From Kitasatospora acidiphila (GTDB taxonomy: Bacteria > Actinomycetota > Actinomycetes > Streptomycetales > Streptomycetaceae): a stretch of 64,000 bases of DNA. The notes beneath the pieces were generated by a model. The model worked only from the letters and a program-made list of their open reading frames with translations. It was not told the origin of the DNA and ran no database searches. The position numbers were made by a program, and so were the translations under genes. The stretch lies in assembly GCF_006636205.1 (NCBI RefSeq), contig NZ_VIGB01000003.1, positions 4,392,501-4,456,500 of the forward strand. Direction: 5' to 3'. This document shows positions 33,722 to 42,621 of the stretch, in pieces (positions within the stretch are counted from its first letter, which is position 1; each line of letters starts with the position of its first letter).

Positions 33722-34512
33722 GCCCGGCGCCAAGGACGCCCTCGCCGACATCATGGCGATGGCGGACGGAATCCTGTCGGATCTGGGCGTGAACGGCACC
33801 GGTTCCCTCCCTCGCCTGAGGACTTGCCGGTCCCGACCTCCGTGAGGTCATCAGCAGCGCGAATGTTGCCTGACATGACACTCTTGCAAGGAGCCTGCAG
33901 CACTCATACGATCCCACTTGCCGTATCAGCCGGGGGTGTTCGCCCTTCAGAGCGTCGAGCCTCAAAAAAAAGTCCGTTGTTACCAGCGAGTAGGCTCTCT
34001 TGCCTTCGAGCTGGCCGACGGACCCAACACCGCCATCGTGCGGATTGAGGCTGGCTGTTCGTTGAGTCCCTTGATGATCAAGCATGCACTCGTCGTGCTG
34101 AAGGTCCTTCCTGTGCTCCTCGTGGTCGTGCTGTCCGCTCCGGCATGGCTGACCTGGCCCTTCTTGCCTGAGCAGCGACAACGGATGGTGCTCGACATGG
34201 TGAAAGCCTTGGCCGACTGGACCCGTAACACCGCCTGACCACCGAGGGCCCGCTCCCTCACTGTCCGGGAGCGCCTCCGCGCACAATCCACGGACTACGA
34301 GACGTCGTCCAACTCGCCGCTGATGATGGTGTGTTGACCTTCCCGGTGCGAGTTGTCGCTGTCGCGGATCCCGACGAACCGCTCGCGCTGTCCCGGGAAG
34401 GCACTGCCGACTCGCCCCGCAGAGTGCAACGTGAGGCGCCGTTCGCGACGTTGTAGAGAAGTGAGGCGCTCCGCCGTGGACGCCTTGAATCCTTTTGCAA
34501 GGAGTCTTTTTG
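33722..34512. other. Gene-poor, lower-GC interval
   Basis: About 790 bp with weak coding signal. A frame at 33733-33850 reads ALADIMAMADGILSDLGV and may be the tail of a lost gene. A run of eight adenines (33964-33971) is unusual here. Inside lies a possible small membrane-protein gene at 34074-34238. No mobile element recognised. Confidence 0.4.
34074..34238 (+). CDS. Possible small membrane protein (54 aa)
   Basis: From ATG 34074 the frame encodes 54 residues with one strong transmembrane helix (ALVVLKVLPVLLVVVLSAPA) and a C-terminal amphipathic helix (EQRQRMVLDMVKALADW). The frame is open upstream to a TTG at 33918. Codon use is less biased than in neighbours and the ribosome site is weak, so this is tentative. 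Confidence 0.4.
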   Translation: MIKHALVVLKVLPVLLVVVLSAPAWLTWPFLPEQRQRMVLDMVKALADWTRNTA

Positions 34513-34965
34513 ATGTCTCGTCACTTTGGCTTCGTCGCCGCCGGTGTGGCCAGTGCAGCTCTCGCCTTGACCGCGTTCGGCGCCACCGCCGCGTCGGCGG
34601 CGCCGTCGGCGGGCGACTGCGGGGGCAACCCGTACCACCTGCGGGTCGTGCAGGCCATCGATGTGAGTGCTTCCGGCAAGTCGCTGATCGGCCAGAACAC
34701 CAAGTACACCTGCGGCGACGACGACGGCCAGTTCATTCCGGTGGGGAAGCCCAAGAAGTTCACCTTCGCACCCGGTGCCAAGGCCTTCCTGCTCAATCGC
34801 GTCCACGACCAGCAGGTCAGTGTGACCGACCTCCTGCAGCGCGTTCACGCCTGCAAGGCCAACCCCGGCGCCGTTCAGTACCCGGCCTCATGTCGTAGCC
34901 AGTACGTGATCACCGTCAACAAGACCGGCGCGATCACCACCATCGCCCAGCGCTACCAGCCCTGA
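34513..34965 (+). CDS. Secreted protein of unknown function
   Basis: A 150-aa protein with a classic Sec signal peptide (MSRHFGFVAAGVASAALALT, cleavage after ASAA) and four cysteines (GDCGGN, YTCGDD, HACKAN, ASCRSQ) that probably form two disulfides. It ends VNKTGAITTIAQRYQP. AAGGAG at 34499-34504 fixes the start at 34513. No family recognised. It is monocistronic, between an AT-richer upstream region and a hairpin terminator. Confidence 0.75.
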   Translation: MSRHFGFVAAGVASAALALTAFGATAASAAPSAGDCGGNPYHLRVVQAIDVSASGKSLIGQNTKYTCGDDDGQFIPVGKPKKFTFAPGAKAFLLNRVHDQQVSVTDLLQRVHACKANPGAVQYPASCRSQYVITVNKTGAITTIAQRYQP

Positions 34966-35028
34966 CCCGTCCACCCCTGCGGCCGCTGACCCGCACCCGC
35001 CGGGTATGACAGCCCCCCGCTCAAGTTC

Positions 35029-35062
35029 GGCTGCGGCGGTCACATGAAGCACCGCCGCAGCC
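35029..35062. terminator. Bidirectional hairpin terminator
   Basis: GGCTGCGGCGGT (35029-35040) and its complement (35051-35062) form a perfect 12-bp stem between the convergent secreted-protein and bkd genes. Confidence 0.8.
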
Positions 35063-35073
35063 TTGCTCCCCGC

Positions 35074-36399
35074 TCAGAGCTGCCGCAGCAACATCCCCGG
35101 CCGCTCCACGCAGTCCGCGACGAACCGCAGGAACCCGCCCGAGGTACCGCCGTCGCAGACCCGGTGGTCGAAGGTGAACGACAGCTGCGTGACATGACGC
35201 ACCGTCAACTCACCATTGTGGACCCACGGTTTGGCGACGATCCGGCCGATTCCGAGCATCGCCGCCTCCGGGTGGTTGATGATCGGCGTGGAGCCGTCGA
35301 CACCGAAGACGCCGTAGTTGTTCAGCGTGAAGGTGCCGCCGGTCAACTCGGCCGGGGTGAGCGAGCCGGCCCGCGCGGCGGCGGTCAACCGGCCCAGCTC
35401 GGCGCCGAGTTGCTCGGTGCTGAGCTGCTGGGCGTCGCGCACCACCGGAACCACCAGGCCGCGGTCGCTCTGCGCCGCGAAGCCCAGGTGCACCGCGGAG
35501 TGCCGGCGCAGCGCCACCGCGCGGCCCTGCTCGTCCAGGTCCACGCTGGCGTTGAGCTCCGGGTAGCGGGCCAGGGCGGCCACGCAGATCCGGCCCAGCA
35601 GGGCCAGCAGGCTGACCTTGGGGGCATCACCCTGGTTCATCTGGGCGCGGACGGCGAGCAGTTCGGTCGCGTCGGCGTCCACCCAGCAGGTGGCGGCGGG
35701 GATCTCGTGGTGGCTGCGGGTGAGCTTCTCGGCCACCGTGCGGCGCAGGCCGCGCAGCGGGATCACCTCATCGCCGGCGTGGGCCGCGGCGACCACGGGG
35801 GCGGTGGCGGCCGGGGCCTGCCCGGCCTGGATCGCGCGCTCCACATCGGCGCGCATGATCAGCCCGTCCGGGCCGGTACCGGTCACTGCGGCCAGCTCGA
35901 TGCCGTGCTCGCGGGCCAGCCGGCGCACCAGCGGGGAGATCACGGCGACCACGGCGGGGGCAGCAGGCGCAGCTGCCACGGGCACAGGCGCGGGCGCACC
36001 CGGCGCCGGTGCAGCCGCCGTTGCGGCCACCACCCCGACCCGGCGCCGCCGCGCACCCTTGCCGCCCTCCGCCACGCCGTACCCCACCAGCGGCCGCTCG
36101 GCCGGCGTCTCGGCCGGGGCGGCGACCTGCGGCACCTCGGTGCCCGGCTCCGGCGCCACCGCCACCGTGACCAGCGGCTGCCCGACCGCGCGCTCCTCGC
36201 CGACCTCACCGAACCGCGCGGTCACCACCCCGCCGTACGGGCAGGGCACCTCGACCACCGCCTTGGCGGTCTCCACCTCCACCACCGGCTGGTCGACGGC
36301 GATCACCTCGCCGACCTCGACCATCCAGCGCACCACCTCGGCACCGGTCAGCCCCTCGCCCAGGTCGGGCAGCGTGAACTCGCGCACGATCGGATTCAC
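35074..36399 (-). CDS. Branched-chain 2-oxoacid dehydrogenase E2 (dihydrolipoyl acyltransferase)
   Basis: A 441-aa E2 subunit. The N-terminal lipoyl domain carries the modified lysine in VVEVETAKAVVEVP; a flexible Ala/Pro linker follows, then a peripheral-subunit-binding domain (SPLVRRLAREHGIELAAV) and the catalytic domain, ending in the acyltransferase motif FDHRVCDGG (His and Asp). It transfers the acyl group from E1 to CoA. GTG at 36399 lies two bases after the E1-beta stop with GGAGG upstream. It is the last gene of the operon, which supplies branched acyl-CoA starters for fatty acids and polyketides. Confidence 0.95.
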   Translation of the reverse strand: MNPIVREFTLPDLGEGLTGAEVVRWMVEVGEVIAVDQPVVEVETAKAVVEVPCPYGGVVTARFGEVGEERAVGQPLVTVAVAPEPGTEVPQVAAPAETPAERPLVGYGVAEGGKGARRRRVGVVAATAAAPAPGAPAPVPVAAAPAAPAVVAVISPLVRRLAREHGIELAAVTGTGPDGLIMRADVERAIQAGQAPAATAPVVAAAHAGDEVIPLRGLRRTVAEKLTRSHHEIPAATCWVDADATELLAVRAQMNQGDAPKVSLLALLGRICVAALARYPELNASVDLDEQGRAVALRRHSAVHLGFAAQSDRGLVVPVVRDAQQLSTEQLGAELGRLTAAARAGSLTPAELTGGTFTLNNYGVFGVDGSTPIINHPEAAMLGIGRIVAKPWVHNGELTVRHVTQLSFTFDHRVCDGGTSGGFLRFVADCVERPGMLLRQL

Positions 36400-36401
36400 G
36401 G

Positions 36402-37397
36402 TCAGTCCTCCCACTGCAGCTTGGCGACCGCGTCCAGGATCCGGTCCACGCCCGGCAGATGATGGTGCTCCAGCATCGGCGCCGGGTACGGGATGTCGAA
36501 CCCGGTCACCCGCAGCACCGGCGCCGCCAGGTGGTGGAAGCAGCGCTCGGATACCCGGGCCGCGATCTCCGCACCCGTGCCGCCGAATCCGGTGGACTCG
36601 TGCACCACCACGGCCCGGCCCACGGAGCGGACCACGTTCTCCACCGTGGCGTCGTCGAACGGCACCAGCGAGCGCAGGTCCAGCACCGCCAGGTCCCAGC
36701 CCTCCGCGACCGCAGCCTCGGCCGCCTCCAGGCAGACCGGCAGCGACGGGCCGTAGGTGATCAGCACCGCCGAGCGGCCCGGCCGGCGCAGCACCGCCCG
36801 CCCGATCGGCTCCACCGCACTGGTGGTGTCCAGGTCGGCCTTGGACCAGTAGAGCCGCTTGGGCTCCAGGAAGACCACCGGGTCGTCGGAGGCGATCGAG
36901 GCGCGCAGCAGGCCGTAGGCGTCCGCGGCGGTGGCCGGGGTGACCACGTGCAGGCCCGGGGTGGCGGCGTAGTACGCCTCGGAGGAGTCGCTGTGGTGCT
37001 CCACCCCGCCGATGCCGCCGCCGTAGGGGATCCGCACGGTGATCGGCAGCGGCAGCTTGCCGGCCGTGCGGTTGCGCATCTTGGCCACGTGCGAGACCAG
37101 TTGCTCCATCGCCGGGTAGGCGAACGCGTCGAACTGCATCTCCACCACCGGACGCAGGCCGTACATGGCCATCCCGATCGCGGTGCCCAGGATGCCGGCC
37201 TCGGCCAGCGGGGTGTCCAGGCAGCGCTGCTCGCCGAACTCGGCCGCCAGGCCGTCGGTGATCCGGAACACGCCGCCGAGCCGGCCGACGTCCTCGCCGA
37301 GCAGATGGACCGAGGCGTCCTCGCGCATCGCGTCGCGCAGCGCGGTGTTGAGAGCCTGGGCCATGGTGACGGTACGGGTCGGGGTCATGGTTGTCAC
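36402..37397 (-). CDS. Branched-chain 2-oxoacid dehydrogenase E1 beta subunit
   Basis: A 331-aa E1-beta of the transketolase type: LGEDVGRLGGVFRITDGLA, RIPYGGGIGGVEHHSDSSE and VVVHESTGFGGTGAEIAARV are conserved. With E1-alpha it decarboxylates branched 2-oxo acids using thiamine diphosphate. The start ATG at 37397 overlaps the E1-alpha stop (ATGA). Gene order E1-alpha, E1-beta, E2 is that of Streptomyces bkd operons. Confidence 0.95.
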   Translation of the reverse strand: MTTMTPTRTVTMAQALNTALRDAMREDASVHLLGEDVGRLGGVFRITDGLAAEFGEQRCLDTPLAEAGILGTAIGMAMYGLRPVVEMQFDAFAYPAMEQLVSHVAKMRNRTAGKLPLPITVRIPYGGGIGGVEHHSDSSEAYYAATPGLHVVTPATAADAYGLLRASIASDDPVVFLEPKRLYWSKADLDTTSAVEPIGRAVLRRPGRSAVLITYGPSLPVCLEAAEAAVAEGWDLAVLDLRSLVPFDDATVENVVRSVGRAVVVHESTGFGGTGAEIAARVSERCFHHLAAPVLRVTGFDIPYPAPMLEHHHLPGVDRILDAVAKLQWED

Positions 37398-38527
37398 CGC
37401 TCGGCCTCCGCGGCCAGCTCGGCCGCCAACTGGTGCTGCTGCTCCAGGAGTTGCGGGGTGGGGTGGGCGTAGACATGCTGGAAGAGGGACATCGGGTCGA
37501 GCACCGGCTCGGCGTGGAACTCGGCGCGCATCCGGGCCGCCAGGGTCTCGGCCGCCTCACTGGCCTCGGCCGCGGTCGCGTCGTCCAGCAGGTCCATGGC
37601 GCGCAGCCGGCGCTCCATCAGCACCAGCGGATCGTGCTCCTGCCAGGCCGTCACCTCGTCCGAGCCGCGGTAGCGGGTGGCGTCGTCGGCGTTGGTGTGG
37701 GCCTCCAAGCGGTAGGTCAGCGCCTCCACCAGGGTCGGGCCGCCGCCGGTGCGGGCCTGCTCCATCGCCTCGGCCAGCACCTGGTGCACCGCGACCACGT
37801 CGTTGCCGTCCACCAGACGGCCGCGCATGCCGTAGCCGACCGCCTTGTGCGCCAGGGTGGGCGCGGCGGACTGCTTGGCCAGCGGCACCGAGATGGCGTA
37901 GCCGTTGTTCTGCACCAGGAAGACCACCGGGGCGTTCAGCACGGCCGCGAAGTTCAGCGCCTCGTGGAAGTCGCCCTCGCTGGTGCCGCCGTCGCCCATC
38001 ATGGCCAGCGCCACCACCGGGTCACCGGCCAGCCGGGCCGCGTGCGCCAGGCCCACCGCGTGCGGCGCCTGGGTGGCCAGCGGGGTGCACAGCGGCGCGG
38101 TGCGGGTGGCCAGCGGGTCGTAGCCGGTGTGCGCGTTGCCGCGCAGCAGGGTCAGCGCCTCCAGCGGGTCGACGCCGCGGCCGACCACCGCCAGGGTGTC
38201 CCGGTAGCTGGGGAACAGCCAGTCGCCCGGCCGCAGCACCGTGGCGGCCGCCACCTCGCAGGCCTCCTGGCCGGTCGAGGACGGGTAGACCGCGAGGCGG
38301 CCCTGCTTGGTCAGGGTGGTGGCCTGCTGGTTGTAGCGGCGGCCCACCACCAGTCGCCGGTAGAGGTCCAGCAGCAGGGCCGGATCCTGGTCCTTGAGCT
38401 CGTCGGTGCCGAGCATCCGGACCGGCGACGGGTCCGGCAGGAGGGGCGCGGGATCGGTCCGCGGTGCGGTCGCACCAGGGAGCCAACCGGGCACCGGCGA
38501 GGTCGGCCGGTGTTCGAGCATGGTCAT
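37394..38527 (-). CDS. Branched-chain 2-oxoacid dehydrogenase E1 alpha subunit
   Basis: A 377-aa E1-alpha. The thiamine-diphosphate motif is visible from MMGDGGTSEGDFHEALNF to VQNNGYAI. The phosphorylation-loop/active-site region reads YRLEAHTNADDATRYR. It is the first gene of the operon and is divergent from an Lrp-type regulator; a palindrome at 38583-38600 lies in the intervening promoter region. Together with E1-beta and E2 it forms the branched-chain dehydrogenase; E3 is supplied elsewhere. Confidence 0.95.
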   Translation of the reverse strand: MTMLEHRPTSPVPGWLPGATAPRTDPAPLLPDPSPVRMLGTDELKDQDPALLLDLYRRLVVGRRYNQQATTLTKQGRLAVYPSSTGQEACEVAAATVLRPGDWLFPSYRDTLAVVGRGVDPLEALTLLRGNAHTGYDPLATRTAPLCTPLATQAPHAVGLAHAARLAGDPVVALAMMGDGGTSEGDFHEALNFAAVLNAPVVFLVQNNGYAISVPLAKQSAAPTLAHKAVGYGMRGRLVDGNDVVAVHQVLAEAMEQARTGGGPTLVEALTYRLEAHTNADDATRYRGSDEVTAWQEHDPLVLMERRLRAMDLLDDATAAEASEAAETLAARMRAEFHAEPVLDPMSLFQHVYAHPTPQLLEQQHQLAAELAAEAER

Positions 38528-38582
38528 CGGGCACCTCCAAAGGGTGGGGAGGGCAGCAGGGCAGCAGCGGGGGATTGCCTCC

Positions 38583-38600
38583 CAACCGATTGTTCGGTTG
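38583..38600. promoter_or_regulatory. Palindromic operator in the bkd-Lrp intergenic region
   Basis: CAACCGATTGTTCGGTTG has perfect 7-bp arms around TTGT. It matches the palindrome in front of paaN (39919-39936) at 15 of 18 positions and has the form of a TetR-family operator. It lies 56 bases upstream of the bkd start. Confidence 0.6.
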
Positions 38601-38699
38601 TCTTTTCATTGTGGCCACAGCACGGTGAAGGTGCTGGACAATCGGCCTGCTCGGCAGTCTGCTGAAAGCAGCACGTCCATCATCGGAGAGCTGGGGGAC

Positions 38700-39263
38700 A
38701 TGAGCACTGAACAAATGGTCGGACCGAGTGGCGCCAGACCGGTGCTGCCCGCGCCGTCGCCGGCCGGCGGGCCGCTGGTCGGCGCGTCACCGCCGGTCAG
38801 CGCGCCGCCGCCGGTCGAACGCGGCCTGGACCGGGTGGACCGCTCGATCCTGCGGCTGCTCCAGCAGGACGGCCGGGCCTCGGTGCGCTCGGTGGCCGAG
38901 CGGGTGCACGTCTCCCGGGCCAACGCCTACGCCCGGATCGCCCGGATGATGGAGGACGGGGTGATCCGCGGCTTCACCGCACGGGTCGACCACGAACGGG
39001 CCGGGCTGAGCGCGTGCGCCTACGTCACCCTGAAGATCGTGCAGAACTCCTGGCGCAGCGTGCGGGAGCGGCTGCTCGACCTGCCGGGGGTCGCGCACAT
39101 CGCGCTGGTCGGCGGGGAGTTCGACGTGCTGCTGCTGGTGCACACGGCCGACAACCGGGAGCTGCGGGAGCTGGTGCTGAACAGCATCCAGTCGATCCCC
39201 GACGTGCTCTCCACCCAGACCCTGCTGGTCTTCGAGGAGACCGACCGGGTGCCCCCGGCCTGA
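38700..39263 (+). CDS. Lrp/AsnC-family regulator (BkdR-like)
   Basis: A 187-aa Lrp-type regulator with an N-terminal Pro-rich extension, an HTH (RSILRLLQQDGRASVRSVAE, then SRANAYARI) and a RAM effector-binding domain (VAHIALVGGEFDVLLLVHTA). It is divergent from the bkd operon, as bkdR is in streptomycetes, and probably senses branched-chain amino acids. The ATG at 38700 follows a G-rich ribosome site. The TetR gene converges on it with a 19-bp gap. Confidence 0.9.
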   Translation: MSTEQMVGPSGARPVLPAPSPAGGPLVGASPPVSAPPPVERGLDRVDRSILRLLQQDGRASVRSVAERVHVSRANAYARIARMMEDGVIRGFTARVDHERAGLSACAYVTLKIVQNSWRSVRERLLDLPGVAHIALVGGEFDVLLLVHTADNRELRELVLNSIQSIPDVLSTQTLLVFEETDRVPPA

Positions 39264-39282
39264 GCCTGCTACGCCAGGGTGC

Positions 39283-39867
39283 TCAGGAGGCTCGCAGGCC
39301 GTCGAACGCCAGTCGGACCACGGCATCCGCGATGCCGTCGGTGCCGCCGTGGTCCGGGCGGTACCACTCCACGATCGAGTTGATCATGCCGAAGAGCAGC
39401 CGGGTGGCCAGCCTCGGCTCCACGTCCGCCCGCAGCTCGCCGGCCGCCACCGCGTCCCTGAGCAGCTCGGCCACCCGGTGGTCGAAGTCCCGCCGCCGCT
39501 CCAGCGCCCACAGCTCGGTCTCGGTGTTGCCGCGCACCCGCAGCAGCAGGGTCACGTAGGGCAGCTCGGTGAGCAGCACCTCGGCCGTGCGCCGCACCAC
39601 GTGCTCCAGCCGGTCCACCGGGTGGCCCTGCCCGGACTCCGGCTCGTCCAGGATGCCGAACAGCCCGTCCAGCGCCCGGCCCACCGCGAGCCGCAGCAGC
39701 TCCTCCTTGCCGCGCACGTGGTGGTAGATCGAGGACTTGGAGATCCCGGCCGCCCGCGACAGGTCCTCCATCGAAGTGCCGTCGTAGCCGCGGTCGTTGA
39801 AGACCTGCACGGTGACCGCGAGCAGCGAGTCGACGGTGTAGGTGGTGCGGGTGGGGTTCTCGGCCAT
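39283..39867 (-). CDS. TetR-family regulator (PaaR-like)
   Basis: A 194-aa TetR regulator with the N-terminal HTH DRGYDGTSMEDLSRAAGIS then KSSIYHHVRGKEELL. The ligand domain is of the FadR/PaaR shape. It is divergent from paaN, and a palindrome of TetR type lies between them, so it probably represses phenylacetate catabolism; the same palindrome occurs at bkd. ATG at 39867 was preferred to a GTG at 39882. Confidence 0.88.
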   Translation of the reverse strand: MAENPTRTTYTVDSLLAVTVQVFNDRGYDGTSMEDLSRAAGISKSSIYHHVRGKEELLRLAVGRALDGLFGILDEPESGQGHPVDRLEHVVRRTAEVLLTELPYVTLLLRVRGNTETELWALERRRDFDHRVAELLRDAVAAGELRADVEPRLATRLLFGMINSIVEWYRPDHGGTDGIADAVVRLAFDGLRAS

Positions 39868-39918
39868 GCTCCGAGTATCCACGCCGCACGGACCGATCCG
39901 GCGCGGGGGCTGTTGAGC

Positions 39919-39936
39919 CGACCGATCGTTCGGTTA
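39919..39936. promoter_or_regulatory. TetR-type operator between the regulator and paaN
   Basis: An ACCGA-TCGT-TCGGT palindrome extended to 18 bp, nearly identical to the site at 38583-38600. It sits in the 113-bp divergent promoter region, 45 bases before paaN. Confidence 0.65.
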
Positions 39937-39980
39937 CGCTGAGGAGCGTCAGCCCATACCTGTCCTCCGAGGAGCGCCGC

Positions 39981-41663
39981 ATGGCCCCCGTCGACGAACT
40001 GATCGAGCGTCACCAGGACACCCTCTCCCGGGCGCTGACAGCGCTCGCCGAGCGGGACTACTGGTCCCCGTACCCGGAGATCCTGAAGGCCTACGGCGAG
40101 ACCGGCGCCGCCGACGGCAAGGCCGCCTTCGAGGCGCTGCTCGGCGCCCCCTTCGCGCTGCCCGGCCACCCGGAGTCCGGCGAGACGGCCGGCTCCGAGG
40201 TCTCGCCGTACGGCATCGAGCTGAACATCGGCTACCCGCGCGCCGACGTGGACGCCCTGCTCACCGCCGCCGCGGCCGCCCGCGCCGACTGGGCCGCCGC
40301 CTCGCCGGCCGCCCGCGCGGCGGTCTGCCTGGAGATCCTGGCCCGGATCAACGCGCGCTCGCACGAGATGGCCCAGGCCGTGATGCACACCACGGGGCAG
40401 GCCTACGCGATGGCGTTCCAGGCCGGCGGCCCGCACGCCCAGGACCGCGGCCTGGAGGCCGTCGCCTACGCCTACGCCGAGCAGGCCAAGCTGCCCGGCA
40501 CGGCCTCCTGGACCAAGCCGCAGGGCAAGCGCGACCCGCTGAAGCTCAGCAAGGACTTCATCACCGTGCCGCGCGGCACCGCGCTGGTGATCGGCTGCAA
40601 CACCTTCCCGACCTGGAACGGCTACCCCGGCCTGTTCGCCTCGCTGGCCACCGGCAACCCCGTGGTGGTCAAGCCGCACCCGCGCGCCGTGCTGCCGCTG
40701 GCGCTGACCGTGCGGATCGCCCGCGAGGTGCTGACCGAGGCCGGCTTCGACCCCGACCTGGTCACGCTGGCCGTCGAGCGGGACGGGCAGGGCATCGCCA
40801 AGACCCTCGCCGTCCACCCCGACGTGCGGATCATCGACTACACCGGCTCCACCGAGTTCGGCGACTGGCTGGAGGAGAACGCCAAGCAGGCGCTCGTCTA
40901 CACCGAGAAGGCCGGCGTCAACACCGTCGTCATCGACTCCACCGACGACTACAAGGGGATGCTGAACAACCTCTCCTTCGCCCTCTCGCTCTACACCGGC
41001 CAGATGTGCACCACCCCGCAGAACCTGCTCATCCCGCGCGCCGGCATCACCACCGACCAGGGCCCCAAGTCCTACGACGAGGTGGTGGCCGACCTGGCCC
41101 GCGCCATCGAGGGCCTGCTCGGCGACGACGCCCGGGCCACCGCGATCCTCGGCGCCGTGGTCAACCCGGCGGTGCTGCAGCGCAGCGCGGCGGCGGCCGG
41201 CGGCGAGTACGGCGACCTGGCGCTGGCCCCCCGGGTGATCGAGCACCCCGAGTTCCCCGGCGCCACGGTCCGCACCCCCGCCCTGGTCAAGGTCGAGGCA
41301 CACAAGCCGGACGACCGTTCGCACTTCCTCACCGAGTGCTTCGGCCCGATCTACTTCGCGGTGGCCACCGAGTCCACCAGCGACGCCGTCGACCTGCTGC
41401 GCCAGACCGTCACCGAGCACGGCGCGATGACCGCCACCGGCTACACCACCTCCCCCGAGGTCGAGCACGCCCTGATCCAGGCCTGCCTGGACAGCGGCGT
41501 CTGCCTCTCCCTCAACCTGACCGGCGGGGTCTACCCCAACCAGACCGCCGCCTTCTCCGACCTCCACGGCACCGGCGCCAACCCGGCCGCCAACGCCGCC
41601 TACACCGACGCCGCCTTCGTGGCCAACCGCTTCCGCGTCATCGAGGTCCGCCGCCCCGCCTGA
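39981..41663 (+). CDS. paaN: Phenylacetic acid degradation protein PaaN (aldehyde dehydrogenase family)
   Basis: A 560-aa PaaN-type protein. The aldehyde-dehydrogenase catalytic cysteine is in YTGQMCTTPQNLLIP, the nucleotide-site loop around IDYTGSTEFGDW and the Glu in YTEKAGVNTVVIDS. In actinobacteria PaaN acts in the phenylacetyl-CoA ring-cleavage pathway. No other paa genes lie adjacent, so it is a lone copy here. GAGGAG precedes the ATG at 39981. Confidence 0.92.
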   Translation: MAPVDELIERHQDTLSRALTALAERDYWSPYPEILKAYGETGAADGKAAFEALLGAPFALPGHPESGETAGSEVSPYGIELNIGYPRADVDALLTAAAAARADWAAASPAARAAVCLEILARINARSHEMAQAVMHTTGQAYAMAFQAGGPHAQDRGLEAVAYAYAEQAKLPGTASWTKPQGKRDPLKLSKDFITVPRGTALVIGCNTFPTWNGYPGLFASLATGNPVVVKPHPRAVLPLALTVRIAREVLTEAGFDPDLVTLAVERDGQGIAKTLAVHPDVRIIDYTGSTEFGDWLEENAKQALVYTEKAGVNTVVIDSTDDYKGMLNNLSFALSLYTGQMCTTPQNLLIPRAGITTDQGPKSYDEVVADLARAIEGLLGDDARATAILGAVVNPAVLQRSAAAAGGEYGDLALAPRVIEHPEFPGATVRTPALVKVEAHKPDDRSHFLTECFGPIYFAVATESTSDAVDLLRQTVTEHGAMTATGYTTSPEVEHALIQACLDSGVCLSLNLTGGVYPNQTAAFSDLHGTGANPAANAAYTDAAFVANRFRVIEVRRPA

Positions 41664-41753
41664 CCCCCACCCCCCGAACCGCGGCCCGCCCGGCAGAGCA
41701 TGCACTCGCCGGGCGGGCCGCTCACCTGCGCTCCACCCTCCGGGGCACTGCCG

Positions 41754-42182
41754 CTATGCCTGGTACTCCCACGGGTTCAGGGTGATCGCGCCGGTGCGGG
41801 CGAGATGCTTGATGTTCCGGCTGACCAGGGTCCAGCCGTTGGCAACGGCCGTCGCCGCGATCAGCGCATCCGGTGGATCGATGCTCGTTCCCGAACTCTT
41901 GAGCCGCCGGTGCACGGCCAGATAGGCGAGGGCCTCGCGCTCCCCGATGACGGCGACCCTGCCGTGATACTCATCCCGGACACGCGAAAGCGCCTGTTCC
42001 AGCGCGGCCTGTCGCAATGGATCCGGAGCCATCGCAATGCCCGCCGCGATCTCCGCGAGGGTGATCACGCTCAGGTACAGAGCGGCAGCCGGCACAGAAT
42101 CCACCCAGGCCATGACCGAGGGGTCCGGCCGCCGCCTCGTGGTGAGTTCCGCGACCACGTTGGTGTCGAGCAGGTAGATCAC
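41754..42182 (-). CDS. PIN-domain toxin (VapC family)
   Basis: A 142-aa PIN protein beginning MIYLLDTNVVAEL, with the other carboxylates in VITLAEIAAGIA and IDPPDALIAATA and a final Asn instead of Asp in LVSRNIKHLA. This arrangement is that of FitB/VapC-type RNases. It overlaps the antitoxin gene by four bases. Third PIN toxin in this window; it is not closely similar to the other two. Confidence 0.87.
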   Translation of the reverse strand: MIYLLDTNVVAELTTRRRPDPSVMAWVDSVPAAALYLSVITLAEIAAGIAMAPDPLRQAALEQALSRVRDEYHGRVAVIGEREALAYLAVHRRLKSSGTSIDPPDALIAATAVANGWTLVSRNIKHLARTGAITLNPWEYQA

Positions 42183-42460
42183 TCACCACCCGCCGCGTCG
42201 TCATAGGAACGTGCTCCGAACTCCAGCCCCTCGAAGGGGGTCGACAGCAGGTACTGGACGAAACCGTCGCTGCCGAGGCTGGCCCAGCGATGCAGCATGG
42301 CGGGCAGCGCATCGATGTCGGTGTCGGCGAGTTCGGCGTCGAAGTGCCTGACCTGGTCTTCCGGCAGCGAGTCCCGGATCTCTCTTATCGTCCGCAGTGG
42401 ATGGGAGTCCTCGGCACGGCGCGGCGGCATGGGCAAGGGCAGGTTCGGGGCAGTGCTCAT
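42179..42460 (-). CDS. Putative antitoxin of the PIN pair
   Basis: A 93-aa acidic protein with a Pro-rich start and helical core (LRTIREIRDSLPEDQVRHFD), ending SYDDAAGGE. I do not recognise the fold, so the call rests on position: it directly precedes the toxin and the genes overlap (ATGA). GAGGAG precedes the ATG. There is no obvious N-terminal DNA-binding domain. Confidence 0.55.
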   Translation of the reverse strand: MSTAPNLPLPMPPRRAEDSHPLRTIREIRDSLPEDQVRHFDAELADTDIDALPAMLHRWASLGSDGFVQYLLSTPFEGLEFGARSYDDAAGGE

Positions 42461-42621
42461 GATCAGCTCCTCGACGGTGCGGACCGCTGGCCGTTGTCTG
42501 ATGCAAGCCTAGGTCCGCTGAGCGCCGACATCAGCCACGTTGCCCCAGCAGAGCGGCGTGACCGTCGGTGATCTCGTCCAGCGTTCGGGGCGCTCCGAGA
42601 CTCGAAGCCGAGCCCAGCCCC

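Noticed and set aside
33702..34286. - strand frame of 194 aa
   Set aside because: Antisense to lower-GC sequence with no domain, no ribosome site and irregular codon use.
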